Below, piece by piece: positions 1 to 6,584 of a stretch of DNA of 16,420 nucleotides; positions within the stretch are counted from its first letter, which is position 1, and each line of letters starts with the position of its first letter. A program made the position numbers and the translations under genes. The DNA is from an uncultured Verrucomicrobiota bacterium. GTDB taxonomy: Bacteria; Verrucomicrobiota; Kiritimatiellia; RFP12; UBA1067. The notes below the pieces were generated by a model, which was not told the origin of the DNA, ran no database searches, and was given only the letters and a program-made list of their open reading frames with translations. The stretch covers positions 1 to 16,420 of the forward strand of contig CAMPAA010000052.1 in assembly GCA_946631345.1 (NCBI GenBank). The letters run 5' to 3'.

Positions 1-97
1 TCCAAAGGTCGGGGACTTTTGATGTCCAGGCGGGGGCGAGACAAGGAGCACGCGGGATTTCCGAATTCCAGGTGAAATTGAACGCGCACGAACAGCG

Positions 98-111
98 ATT
101 TATGGTATAAT
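98..111 (+). promoter_or_regulatory. Extended -10 promoter for the kdsA-lpt-hpf-hprK-pts-glgA unit
   Basis: The element reads ATTTATGGTATAAT. It has a perfect TATAAT (106-111) preceded by TGG, the TGn extended -10 form used by the housekeeping sigma factor. No good -35 lies at 17 bp; the nearest is TTGAAC at 78-83 with a 22 bp gap, so the extended -10 probably carries recognition. The expected transcription start is near 117-119, leaving about 20 nt of leader before the kdsA ATG. The same 14 bases recur in front of manC at 8778-8791, which strengthens the call. The start site itself is inferred. Confidence 0.75.
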
Positions 112-137
112 TGCGCGCTGGAGAAAAAGAAACTTTC

Positions 138-995
138 ATGAAGGTACGAAAAATCGACGTTGACCGTGGTGTCGCGTTCGGAGACGGAGCCTTGACTTTC
201 ATAGCCGGGCCCTGCGTGATCGAAAGCAGAAAGATGGCGCTCGATCTCGCAGCGCGCCTGTCTGCTCTGGCGGCAAGCCTGAAGGTGGGATACATCTTCA
301 AGGCAAGCTTCGACAAGGCCAACCGCACGAGCGTGGACTCGTTCCGCGGCCCAGGCATCGAGGAGGGACTCGATATCCTCGCGGAAATCCGCGAGCGCTT
401 CGGCGTGCCCGTGCTCACCGATGTACACGAGCCGTGGCAGTGCGCGCGCGTTGCGGCGGTGTGCGACGTCCTTCAGATACCGGCGTTCCTCGCGCGGCAG
501 ACCGATCTCGTGGTGGCGGCAGGCGAAACCGGCGCCGTGGTGAACGTAAAGAAGGGGCAGTTCATGGCGCCGGAGGACATGGCGCAGGTCATCCGCAAGA
601 TCGAGTCCACGGGGAATCGGCGCATCGTGCTGTGCGAGCGCGGGGCGAGCTTCGGCTACCGCAACCTCGTCGCGGATATGCGTTCGCTCTTGATAATGCG
701 CGAGCTTGGCTATCCTGTGGTTATGGACGCCACGCACTCCGTGCAGCGTCCCGGCGGGCTTGGCACTGGCTCCGGCGGCGATGGGCGCTTCGCCCCCGCG
801 CTGGCGCGGGCGGCAGTCGCGACGGGCGTGGACGGGGTGTTCATGGAGACGCACATGAACCCGAAGAAGGCGCTTTCCGACGCCGCGAACGCCATCGCGT
901 TCCGCGAGGTGGAGGGGCTTTGGCGGCGGCTGATCGCGATAGACGCCGTGGTGAGGGACCTTAAGGGCGGCAAACCGAAGGAGCGGCGGGCGTGA
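138..995 (+). CDS. kdsA: 3-deoxy-D-manno-octulosonate 8-phosphate synthase, metal-dependent type
   Basis: This cytosolic enzyme condenses phosphoenolpyruvate with arabinose 5-phosphate to give Kdo 8-phosphate, the precursor of the inner-core sugar of lipopolysaccharide. The 285-residue product matches the family length and covers the whole barrel. Visible motifs are AGPCVIES near the N-terminus, FKASFDKANR, DVHEPWQ, VNVKKGQF, DATHSVQ and the METHMNP segment. Cys26, His200, Glu237 and Asp248 match the four metal ligands of metallo-KdsA enzymes (Aquifex type); the E. coli type has Asn in place of the Cys. A longer reading from TTG at 111 is rejected because that codon overlaps the -10 box, so the ATG at 138 was chosen, with GGAG at 120-123 as a distant ribosome site. 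The stop overlaps the next start as GTGA, which indicates coupling to the LPS-transport genes. Confidence 0.96.
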   Translation: MKVRKIDVDRGVAFGDGALTFIAGPCVIESRKMALDLAARLSALAASLKVGYIFKASFDKANRTSVDSFRGPGIEEGLDILAEIRERFGVPVLTDVHEPWQCARVAAVCDVLQIPAFLARQTDLVVAAGETGAVVNVKKGQFMAPEDMAQVIRKIESTGNRRIVLCERGASFGYRNLVADMRSLLIMRELGYPVVMDATHSVQRPGGLGTGSGGDGRFAPALARAAVATGVDGVFMETHMNPKKALSDAANAIAFREVEGLWRRLIAIDAVVRDLKGGKPKERRA

Positions 996-1510
996 GGATT
1001 CTGCGGATAGTGCTGCCGGCGCTGCTCGCGCTCTCGGCGATGGCGTTCGACTCGGAGAAGTGGCTCGGCGAGCGCGGCGACGATTCGGACATGCTGCGTC
1101 TGCGAACGGCCTACGACGACTGCATCAAGAAGGTAGAGGCTCCGGCGGAGAACGTTACGTTCCCTCTCGAGACGTATCCCGGCGGCGCAGTCAAGAGCCG
1201 CCTGCGCGCAAAGAAGGCGTTCATGTTCGTGGATACCGGCTTCATCTGGGGCGAGGATATCCGCGTGGAGCAGTACAAGGAGGACGGCAAGACCGTCACC
1301 GCCTACCTCACCGCCGACAACTGCATAGTGGACCGCAAGTCGAAGTCCGGATGGGTTGCAGGCAACGCCTACATGAACTGGGACGGCAACATCATCAAGG
1401 GCCGCGGCATCTACTTCTCGTTCGACCGCGAGTTCATAAAGATCTTTTCTGAAACGGAAATCCGCACCAAGGCATTGAGCCTTGACGCGAGGAAGGTGCT
1501 TTCTAAATGA
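992..1510 (+). CDS. lptC: LptC-like periplasmic LPS-transport protein
   Basis: This is a 172-residue exported protein, probably part of the bridge that carries lipopolysaccharide from the inner-membrane ABC transporter towards the outer membrane. Residues 1-18 form a basic-hydrophobic signal ending in AMA. The remainder is beta-rich, and its C-terminal half alternates polar and hydrophobic residues with Gly turns (TADNCIVDRK, GWVAGNAYMNW, GRGIYFSFD), as in the LptC/OstA jellyroll. Primary identity to LptC is low, so position between kdsA and the lptA-like gene is the main support. The GTG start overlaps the kdsA stop and has AAGGAG at 978-983 in front. A usual LptC keeps its N-terminal helix as an anchor, whereas here the AxA site suggests possible cleavage. 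It could instead be a second LptA-like periplasmic subunit. Confidence 0.72.
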   Translation: MRILRIVLPALLALSAMAFDSEKWLGERGDDSDMLRLRTAYDDCIKKVEAPAENVTFPLETYPGGAVKSRLRAKKAFMFVDTGFIWGEDIRVEQYKEDGKTVTAYLTADNCIVDRKSKSGWVAGNAYMNWDGNIIKGRGIYFSFDREFIKIFSETEIRTKALSLDARKVLSK

Positions 1511-2361
1511 GATTGACGGTCATTGCATTGGGAATGCTGTTTACCGTGGCGGCAGTTGCCGACTCTTCGGCTGACGCGGTGATGCTGAGGAAGAAGCCCG
1601 CGCGCTCCTTCCTTGAGGACGTTGCCCCCGTGAAAGTCATAAAGGATGACGCTCCGAAGCCTGCGCCAGCCGCAACCGAGCAGCCGAAGGTCGAGCCTGC
1701 GCCTGCGCCAGTTCCAGCCGCCGCAGAAGCGCCGACGCCTGCGCCGAAGGCCGAGCCTGCGCCTGCCGTAACTGAGGAGACGAAGCCTGCGCCAGCCGCC
1801 GTAGAAGAGCCGAAGGCCGACCTGACCGTCGAGAAGGCGGCGGAGCCGAGCGGTGGGGCTAAGACCGGGGCCAAGAAGGACGGGAAGGACAAAAAGGCGA
1901 AGAAGGCCGATAAGGATAAGAAAAAACCGTCGCGCGATGCGATCATAACTGCAGACCGCACAGACTACGACCGCAAAGAGGGCGTGGTGCTGTTTGACCG
2001 CAATGTGTATGTGGACGACGAGCAGTACCAGATGCATGCCGACAGGCTGTTCCTGTTCCTTGACGGCACGAACGACCTCAAGCGGCTTGTCGCGATCGGG
2101 AACGTGGCCATCACGAACGAGGACAAGCGGGCGTACTGCGCGCGCGCAACGTTCAACAAGAAGCTCGGGCGGGTGGTGATGTACTCGAGCGACGAGATCA
2201 CGGCGCAGCTCCGCGAGGAGGGCAAGAAGGGCTCCGACGTCAAGGGCGAGAAGATCGTGTTCTGGCTCAACTCCGAGCAGGTGGAGGTCGAGAACCCGGT
2301 AATCACAATGCCTGGCGGATTCGGCGGGCAGGAAAGCATGAAGAAGCTCATAGGGAAGTGA
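1507..2361 (+). CDS. lptA: LptA/OstA-like periplasmic LPS-transport protein with a long Pro/Ala/Lys linker
   Basis: This 284-residue exported protein likely forms the periplasmic bridge of the LPS transporter. It has a signal peptide (about 1-18), a Pro/Ala/Glu-rich stretch at about 50-105, a Lys-rich segment at about 119-141, and an OstA-type beta-jellyroll at about 147-265. That last domain carries the family pattern of a disordered or charged approach to ITADRTDYD, then GVVLFDRNVYV, the MHADRLFLFLD strand and LVAIGNVAIT. Typical LptA is about 185 residues, so the extra hundred are the linker. Start ATG overlaps the previous stop as ATGA and has AGGAAGG at 1490-1496. The next gene is lptB, three bases on. 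The low-complexity part could span peptidoglycan or bind anionic polymers, but this is inference. Confidence 0.85.
   Translation: MRLTVIALGMLFTVAAVADSSADAVMLRKKPARSFLEDVAPVKVIKDDAPKPAPAATEQPKVEPAPAPVPAAAEAPTPAPKAEPAPAVTEETKPAPAAVEEPKADLTVEKAAEPSGGAKTGAKKDGKDKKAKKADKDKKKPSRDAIITADRTDYDRKEGVVLFDRNVYVDDEQYQMHADRLFLFLDGTNDLKRLVAIGNVAITNEDKRAYCARATFNKKLGRVVMYSSDEITAQLREEGKKGSDVKGEKIVFWLNSEQVEVENPVITMPGGFGGQESMKKLIGK
1651..1815 (+). repeat. Degenerate in-frame repeats encoding the Pro/Ala-rich linker
   Basis: The CCTGCGCC core recurs several times here. One 19-base unit, CGAAGCCTGCGCCAGCCGC, is identical at 1655-1673 and 1781-1799, 126 bases (42 codons) apart and in frame. Such repeats can expand or contract by whole codons without breaking the reading frame. 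They encode KPAPA and EPAPA-type units of the LptA-like linker. Confidence 0.75.
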
Positions 2362-2364
2362 TCG

Positions 2365-3138
2365 ATGGGTGATCCGGTCATAGATGCGATGAACGACATG
2401 GTGGCTGAGCAGGCAAGGCCTGATCTCGTTGCGACGGGTCTCGTGAAGATCTACGGCGACCGCACGGTCGTGAACGGGATGAACGTGGACTGCCGCTGCG
2501 GCGAGGTCGTGGGGCTGCTCGGCCCCAACGGAGCCGGCAAGACCACCACGTTCTACATGATAGTCGGGCTTGTTAAGCCGAACGAGGGGCGAGTGGAGTT
2601 CCAGGGCAGGGACATCACGCGGCTGCCGGTGTGCATGCGCGCCCGCCGCGGGCTCGGCTACCTCGCGCAGGAGGCGTCCATCTTCCGCAAGCTTTCGGTG
2701 TGGAACAACGTGATGGCGATCCTCGAGACGCTCCGCATGTCCGGGCGCGACCGCAAGGCCCGCTGCGAGGAGCTTCTGTCCACGTTCGACCTGATGAAGG
2801 TGGCGCGCCAGCCGGCGTACACGCTCTCCGGCGGCGAGAGGCGCAAGCTGGAGATCGCCCGCGCGCTCGTGCGCAAGCCGTCTATCCTGATGCTGGACGA
2901 GCCGTTCGCGGGCGTCGATCCGCTCGCGGTGAACGACATCCAGGACATCGTGCGCCGCCTGCGCGACCAGGGGCTCGGCATCATCATCACCGACCACAAC
3001 GTGCGCGAAACCCTCAGCGTGGTGGACCGCGCGTATCTCGTCTACAACGGGCGCCTTCTCAAGGAAGGCACCTCAAGCGAACTTGTCAACGATCCGGAGG
3101 TCCGCGCCAAATACCTTGGCGAGGATTTCCACATGTAG
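2365..3138 (+). CDS. lptB: LPS export ABC transporter ATP-binding protein LptB
   Basis: This cytoplasmic ATPase powers extraction of lipopolysaccharide from the inner membrane with the LptF/LptG permeases, neither of which is encoded in this window. The 257-residue protein carries Walker A GPNGAGKTT, Q-loop YLAQEASIFRKLSVWNN (diagnostic for LptB), signature LSGGERRKLEIARAL, Walker B ILMLDEPFAGVDP and switch His in IITDHNVRET. The C-terminus GTSSEL..DPEVRAKYLGEDF is typical of LptB. It is about 16 residues longer than E. coli LptB at the N-terminus; internal Met codons at 2389 and 2398 could be the true start, but the ATG at 2365 sits well behind AGGGAAG (2352-2358) and only three bases after lptA. 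Confidence 0.97.
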   Translation: MGDPVIDAMNDMVAEQARPDLVATGLVKIYGDRTVVNGMNVDCRCGEVVGLLGPNGAGKTTTFYMIVGLVKPNEGRVEFQGRDITRLPVCMRARRGLGYLAQEASIFRKLSVWNNVMAILETLRMSGRDRKARCEELLSTFDLMKVARQPAYTLSGGERRKLEIARALVRKPSILMLDEPFAGVDPLAVNDIQDIVRRLRDQGLGIIITDHNVRETLSVVDRAYLVYNGRLLKEGTSSELVNDPEVRAKYLGEDFHM

Positions 3139-3162
3139 CAACCCAAAAAAGGAGAAAAGAAT

Positions 3163-3501
3163 ATGGCCAGTATCGAAATCACAATGCGTCACTCCGACGT
3201 TCGGATCGAGGCTTTGAAGGACTATGCGCAGCAGCGCATGGAGAAGCTCTGCGAGGCGTTCCCGAAGGTCACGAAGGTGACCTGCGTTATCGACATCGAC
3301 GTGAAGAAGCACATGTACATGGCGGAGGTCGTGGCGAATCGCCTCGGCACTACCGCAGTGGGAGCGAAGGAGTTCTCGGAGTCGGCCAAGAGCGTGATCG
3401 ACACCGCCGCCGCCCGCGCCGAGCGCCAGCTGCTGAAGATGCGCGTCAAGGCCCGCAAGGGCAACGTGCGCGCAGCGCGCAAAGGATCCGTCCGCAACTG
3501 A
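3163..3501 (+). CDS. hpf: Short ribosome hibernation promoting factor
   Basis: This 112-residue protein belongs to the HPF/YfiA (ribosome-associated sigma-54 modulation) family, which binds the 30S decoding region and stabilises inactive 100S or 70S ribosomes in slow growth. The fold pattern is visible: beta strand SIEITMRHSDVR, helix LKDYAQQRMEKL, strands VTCVIDIDVKKHMYMAEVV, and the helix with the ELLK-like SAKSVIDTAAARAERQLLKM. The basic tail KARKGNVRAARKG fits rRNA contact. It lacks the C-terminal dimerisation domain of long HPF, so it is the short type. AAAGGAG at 3148-3154 is a strong ribosome site. Position directly after lptB mirrors the proteobacterial lptB-rpoN-hpf order, with rpoN missing. 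Confidence 0.93.
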   Translation: MASIEITMRHSDVRIEALKDYAQQRMEKLCEAFPKVTKVTCVIDIDVKKHMYMAEVVANRLGTTAVGAKEFSESAKSVIDTAAARAERQLLKMRVKARKGNVRAARKGSVRN

Positions 3502-3514
3502 CGGCAGGAGTGCA

Positions 3515-4471
3515 ATGGACGGGGATAAGGGCATCATAAAGGCAACGCGGTTCTCGCTGCGAGAGTTCGTGGCGGCTGGGAGGGATCGCCTGAAGCTCGA
3601 CGTCGTGGTCGACGCCGGGCTGGATCATCCTGTCACCGAGCCGATGATGTACCGTCCCGGCCTTGCGCTCACCGGGTTCTTCGGGAATTTCGCGCACAAG
3701 CGCATCCAGGTGGTGGGGAAGGCCGAAAGCGCCTATCTTTCGAGCCTTGGAAGGACCGAGCGCGTGGCGCGGCTTCAGGCGCTGTTCGAGCATGGCGCGT
3801 ACTGCATCGTGTTCGCCGCCGGGCTGAAGGTGTCCGACGAGATCGAGGCGCTGGCGCGGCAGGCTGGGGCGACCATACTCGCGTCCCCGCTGCTCACGCG
3901 CAACCTGATACACGCCAGCACGTTCGTGCTCGAGACCCTTTCCGCCCCCACCGCAAAGCTGTACGCCACTACGGTGGAGGTGGCTGGGATTGGAGTGCTC
4001 ATGCGCGGCGCGCCCGGGCTCGGGAAGTCGGAGACGGCGCTCGGGCTCATCAAGCGCGGCAACGCGCTCGTCGCCGACGATCTCACCTGCATCCGCAAGG
4101 ATGTGGCCAACAACATGCTTTTCGCATATGCCGGAAGCACGCGTAACTACATGGAGATACGCGGGATCGGCATAATCCACGTGCCGAGCGTGTTCGGCGT
4201 TACTGCCGTGCGCGAGGAGAAGCGGCTCGACCTTGTGATATCCTTCAAGCGAATGGAGGAGGTCAACGGCGAGCTGGACCGCGTGGGGGAGGGCTGCCTC
4301 GCGACCGACATTCTCGGCGTGAGGGTGCCTGAGATCGTGATCCCGGTGTCGGCCGGGCGCGATCTCGTGAACCTCGTGGAGATAGCCGCGCAGCAGCATA
4401 AGCTTCGCTCTGCCGGCTATGACCCGGCGGCCGCGCTGGATGAACAACTAAAAAGGAGGGCTCTCGCATGA
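3515..4471 (+). CDS. hprK: HPr kinase/phosphorylase
   Basis: This bifunctional cytosolic enzyme phosphorylates HPr on its regulatory serine using ATP or pyrophosphate and can reverse the reaction, so it signals carbon status. The 318-residue protein has the N-terminal HprK domain (RPGLALTGFF, RIQVVGKAES), then the catalytic domain with Walker A GAPGLGKSE (Lys171), Asp188-Asp189 in LVADD, the family signature MEIRGIGIIHVPS and the C-terminal PVSAGRDLVNLVEIAA. The spacings Lys171-Asp188/189 and Lys171-Glu214 equal those I recall for Lactobacillus casei HprK (Lys161, Asp178/179, Glu204). At the position of L. casei His140, exactly 21 residues before the Walker Lys, this protein has Tyr150, which is unusual. 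AGGAG at 3506-3510 supports the start. Its substrate HPr is encoded next, with an ATGA overlap. Confidence 0.95.
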   Translation: MDGDKGIIKATRFSLREFVAAGRDRLKLDVVVDAGLDHPVTEPMMYRPGLALTGFFGNFAHKRIQVVGKAESAYLSSLGRTERVARLQALFEHGAYCIVFAAGLKVSDEIEALARQAGATILASPLLTRNLIHASTFVLETLSAPTAKLYATTVEVAGIGVLMRGAPGLGKSETALGLIKRGNALVADDLTCIRKDVANNMLFAYAGSTRNYMEIRGIGIIHVPSVFGVTAVREEKRLDLVISFKRMEEVNGELDRVGEGCLATDILGVRVPEIVIPVSAGRDLVNLVEIAAQQHKLRSAGYDPAAALDEQLKRRALA

Positions 4472-4746
4472 AAGCGACGAGAGAATTCACACTCATAAAC
4501 AAATACGGCCTTCACGTGAGGCCGGCCGGGCTTTTCGCCAAGATCGCATCGCGCTATGATGCCGATGTGCAGGTGGAGAAGGACGGCAACGTAGTCTCGG
4601 GCAAGTCCATCATGGCGCTGATGACGCTTGAGGCCGTGCACGGAACCGTGCTCAAGGTTACCGCTGACGGGCCGCAGGCCAGCGAGGTGCTCGACAAGCT
4701 CGACGAACTGATAAAGAACAAGTTCGGCATCCCTGACGAACAGTGA
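4468..4746 (+). CDS. ptsH: Phosphocarrier protein HPr
   Basis: This 92-residue phosphocarrier takes phosphate from enzyme I and passes it on. It has the active-site loop GLHVRPAG with His16, and the regulatory site GKSIMALMTLEA with Ser47, the residue HPr kinase modifies. Retention of both sites with hprK upstream and ptsI downstream argues for a working sensor. The EAVHG turn matches the usual LGA..G segment only loosely. AGGAGGG at 4452-4458 is a strong ribosome site. No enzyme II permease or EIIA is present in the window, so the receiver of the phosphate is unknown; it may serve regulation more than sugar uptake. Confidence 0.96.
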   Translation: MKATREFTLINKYGLHVRPAGLFAKIASRYDADVQVEKDGNVVSGKSIMALMTLEAVHGTVLKVTADGPQASEVLDKLDELIKNKFGIPDEQ

Positions 4747-6563
4747 ACGGCGAGGCGGGAGATACGAGGCGCATGGTAACCGTGGCAGGCACGGCTACGA
4801 GCCGCGGCTTTGTGTCCGGCCCGGTGTTCCTCTACGTCGGCGACCGCGATGCCGCCCTCCCCGAATACAGGCTTCCGGCCGAAAAGGTAGGCGCCGAGCT
4901 TGCCCGCTACCGTGAGGCGCGCGCCGAGACGCGCCGCCAGCTCGAGGGCGTGGTTACGGATGTGGCGGCGCGCGTCACCTCGACCGAGGCAGACATCTTC
5001 AAGAACCATCTCGTCATCCTTGAGGACGAGGTCATAATCGCATCGATCGAGAAGCTGATCCGCGAGGAGCGGCTGAACGTGGAGGCTGCGATGCGGCGCG
5101 TGGTGGACGGCTTCCGCAAGTCGTTCGAGCGCATGAACGACCCCTACCTGCGCGAGCGGGCGCGCGACCTCGACGATGTAGAGCGGCGCATGCTCCGCGT
5201 CCTCACCGGGCGCGCAGAGACCGCGCTTTCGCAGATCAAGAGCCCCGTGATCGTGGTGGCGGACGACCTCACGCCGTCCGAGACCGTGTCGCTTCCGCGC
5301 CGCTACATACTTGGCTTTGCGACAAACCGCGGTTCCGCAACGAGCCACGTGGCGCTGCTGGCGCGCGCGATGGGCATACCGGCCGTCACGGGCCTTGGCG
5401 ACATAACGTCAAGGGTGAAGGCCGGCGACCATGTGCTGCTCGACGGCACCAACGGCGCGGTGACAGTGAACGCCGACCGCGAAACGCGCGAGCAGTTCGC
5501 CCGGCTCATATGGCGTGAGCGCGAGCTGATGGCGGCGCTTGAGGAGTCGCGCCAGCAGCCATGCCAGGGGATGCAGGTGAAGCTCCTGGCAAACGTCCAG
5601 CCCGGCATCCCGTTCGGTTCGCTCGCGGCCTTCGGCGCGGAGGGCATGGGGCTATACCGCAGCGAATACCTGTGGCTTGGCGGCACGGACGAGCCGACGG
5701 AGAACGAGCAGACCATCGCATACACGGAGGCCGTGAAGGCGGTTGCCGCGCTGGGGCCTGACGCGCGCGTTGTGTTCCGCGCTCTTGACATCGGCGGCGA
5801 CAAGATGGTGCGCGGCGCGAAGGCGAAGGAGGCGAACCCGTTCCTCGGAAACCGCTCGATCCGCTTCCTGCTCTCGCGCCGGGACGTGTTCCGGGCCCAG
5901 CTGCGGGCGATACTTAAGGCGAGCGCGTGCGGCAGGGCGGCATTGATGTATCCGATGGTCGCGACGATCGAGGAGCTCCGCCAGGCAAACGCCGAGCTGA
6001 TCCGCGCGATGGAGCAGCTGCGCATGGCCGGCATCCCGTTCGACGACCATCTGCCAGTGGGATGCATGATCGAGATTCCGTCCGCCGCGCTGAACGCGGA
6101 TATCTTCGCGAAGGAGGTGTCGTTCTTCTCGATAGGCACTAACGACCTTGTGCAGTACACGATGGCTGCGGACCGCGGCAACGAGCAGGTCTCCTACCTA
6201 TACCAGCCGACCAACCCAGCCGTGATACAGCTTGTGGACCGCACGGCGCAGGCGGCGAAGCGCGCGGGCATCCCGTGCGCGGTGTGCGGCGAATCTGCGA
6301 GCGACCCGATTCTCTCCGTTCTGTGGGCCTCGCTTGGTGTCACCGAGCTGTCCATGAGCGCGAGCTACATCCCGGTGATCCGCAAGACGCTCCGTTCCGT
6401 GCCGCCGGCCGACGGCGAGGCGCTTGCCGGCGAGGTGCGTGCACTTTGCGCAACGGCGGGTGCCGCCGACATCTATGCGCACGTCAAGGCGTTCATGCGC
6501 GCGCGCGTCCCCGATCTAGAGGAGCTTCAGTCGTTTTTCGCGCCTGTCGGCGCAGACCGCTGA
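4743..6563 (+). CDS. ptsI: Phosphoenolpyruvate-protein phosphotransferase (PTS enzyme I)
   Basis: Enzyme I starts the PTS phosphorelay by transferring phosphate from phosphoenolpyruvate to its own His and then to HPr. From GTG 4743 the product is 606 residues. It shows the N-terminal HPr-binding helices, the phosphohistidine swivel domain with ATSHVALLARAMGIPAV (active His202), then the PEP barrel with LYRSEYLWL, FRALDIGGDK, IEIPSAALNAD, FFSIGTNDLVQYTMA.DRGNE and the CGESASDP catalytic cysteine motif. The GTG overlaps the ptsH stop (GTGA), like kdsA/lptC. An alternative ATG at 4773, after GGGAG (4757-4761), gives MVTVAGTATSRG, which fits the usual enzyme I N-terminus better, so either start is possible. 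The distal end is firm. Confidence 0.95.
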   Translation: MNGEAGDTRRMVTVAGTATSRGFVSGPVFLYVGDRDAALPEYRLPAEKVGAELARYREARAETRRQLEGVVTDVAARVTSTEADIFKNHLVILEDEVIIASIEKLIREERLNVEAAMRRVVDGFRKSFERMNDPYLRERARDLDDVERRMLRVLTGRAETALSQIKSPVIVVADDLTPSETVSLPRRYILGFATNRGSATSHVALLARAMGIPAVTGLGDITSRVKAGDHVLLDGTNGAVTVNADRETREQFARLIWRERELMAALEESRQQPCQGMQVKLLANVQPGIPFGSLAAFGAEGMGLYRSEYLWLGGTDEPTENEQTIAYTEAVKAVAALGPDARVVFRALDIGGDKMVRGAKAKEANPFLGNRSIRFLLSRRDVFRAQLRAILKASACGRAALMYPMVATIEELRQANAELIRAMEQLRMAGIPFDDHLPVGCMIEIPSAALNADIFAKEVSFFSIGTNDLVQYTMAADRGNEQVSYLYQPTNPAVIQLVDRTAQAAKRAGIPCAVCGESASDPILSVLWASLGVTELSMSASYIPVIRKTLRSVPPADGEALAGEVRALCATAGAADIYAHVKAFMRARVPDLEELQSFFAPVGADR

Positions 6564-6584
6564 TTTCGGAGGTTAAACCCATAA

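Noticed and set aside
3..110. Possible 3' end of a gene entering from the left edge (frame ending Phe-Met-Val-stop)
   Set aside because: The 35 codons match nothing I recognise and have lower GC at third positions than the neighbours, so I did not list it as a gene; the stop overlapping the promoter is noted as a finding.
111..137. Upstream TTG start for kdsA
   Set aside because: The TTG begins inside the -10 box, so it would lie before the transcription start, and the family alignment begins after the ATG at 138.
1411..2997. A 528-residue open frame on the minus strand across the lptC, lptA and lptB genes
   Set aside because: It lies opposite three well-supported genes, is rich in His/Arg/Leu as typical of antisense frames in GC-rich DNA, and shows no known motif.
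2631..3539. A long + strand frame overlapping lptB and hpf
   Set aside because: It is a frameshifted shadow of lptB, hpf and the hprK start, rich in Arg/Gly/Ala with no recognisable domain.
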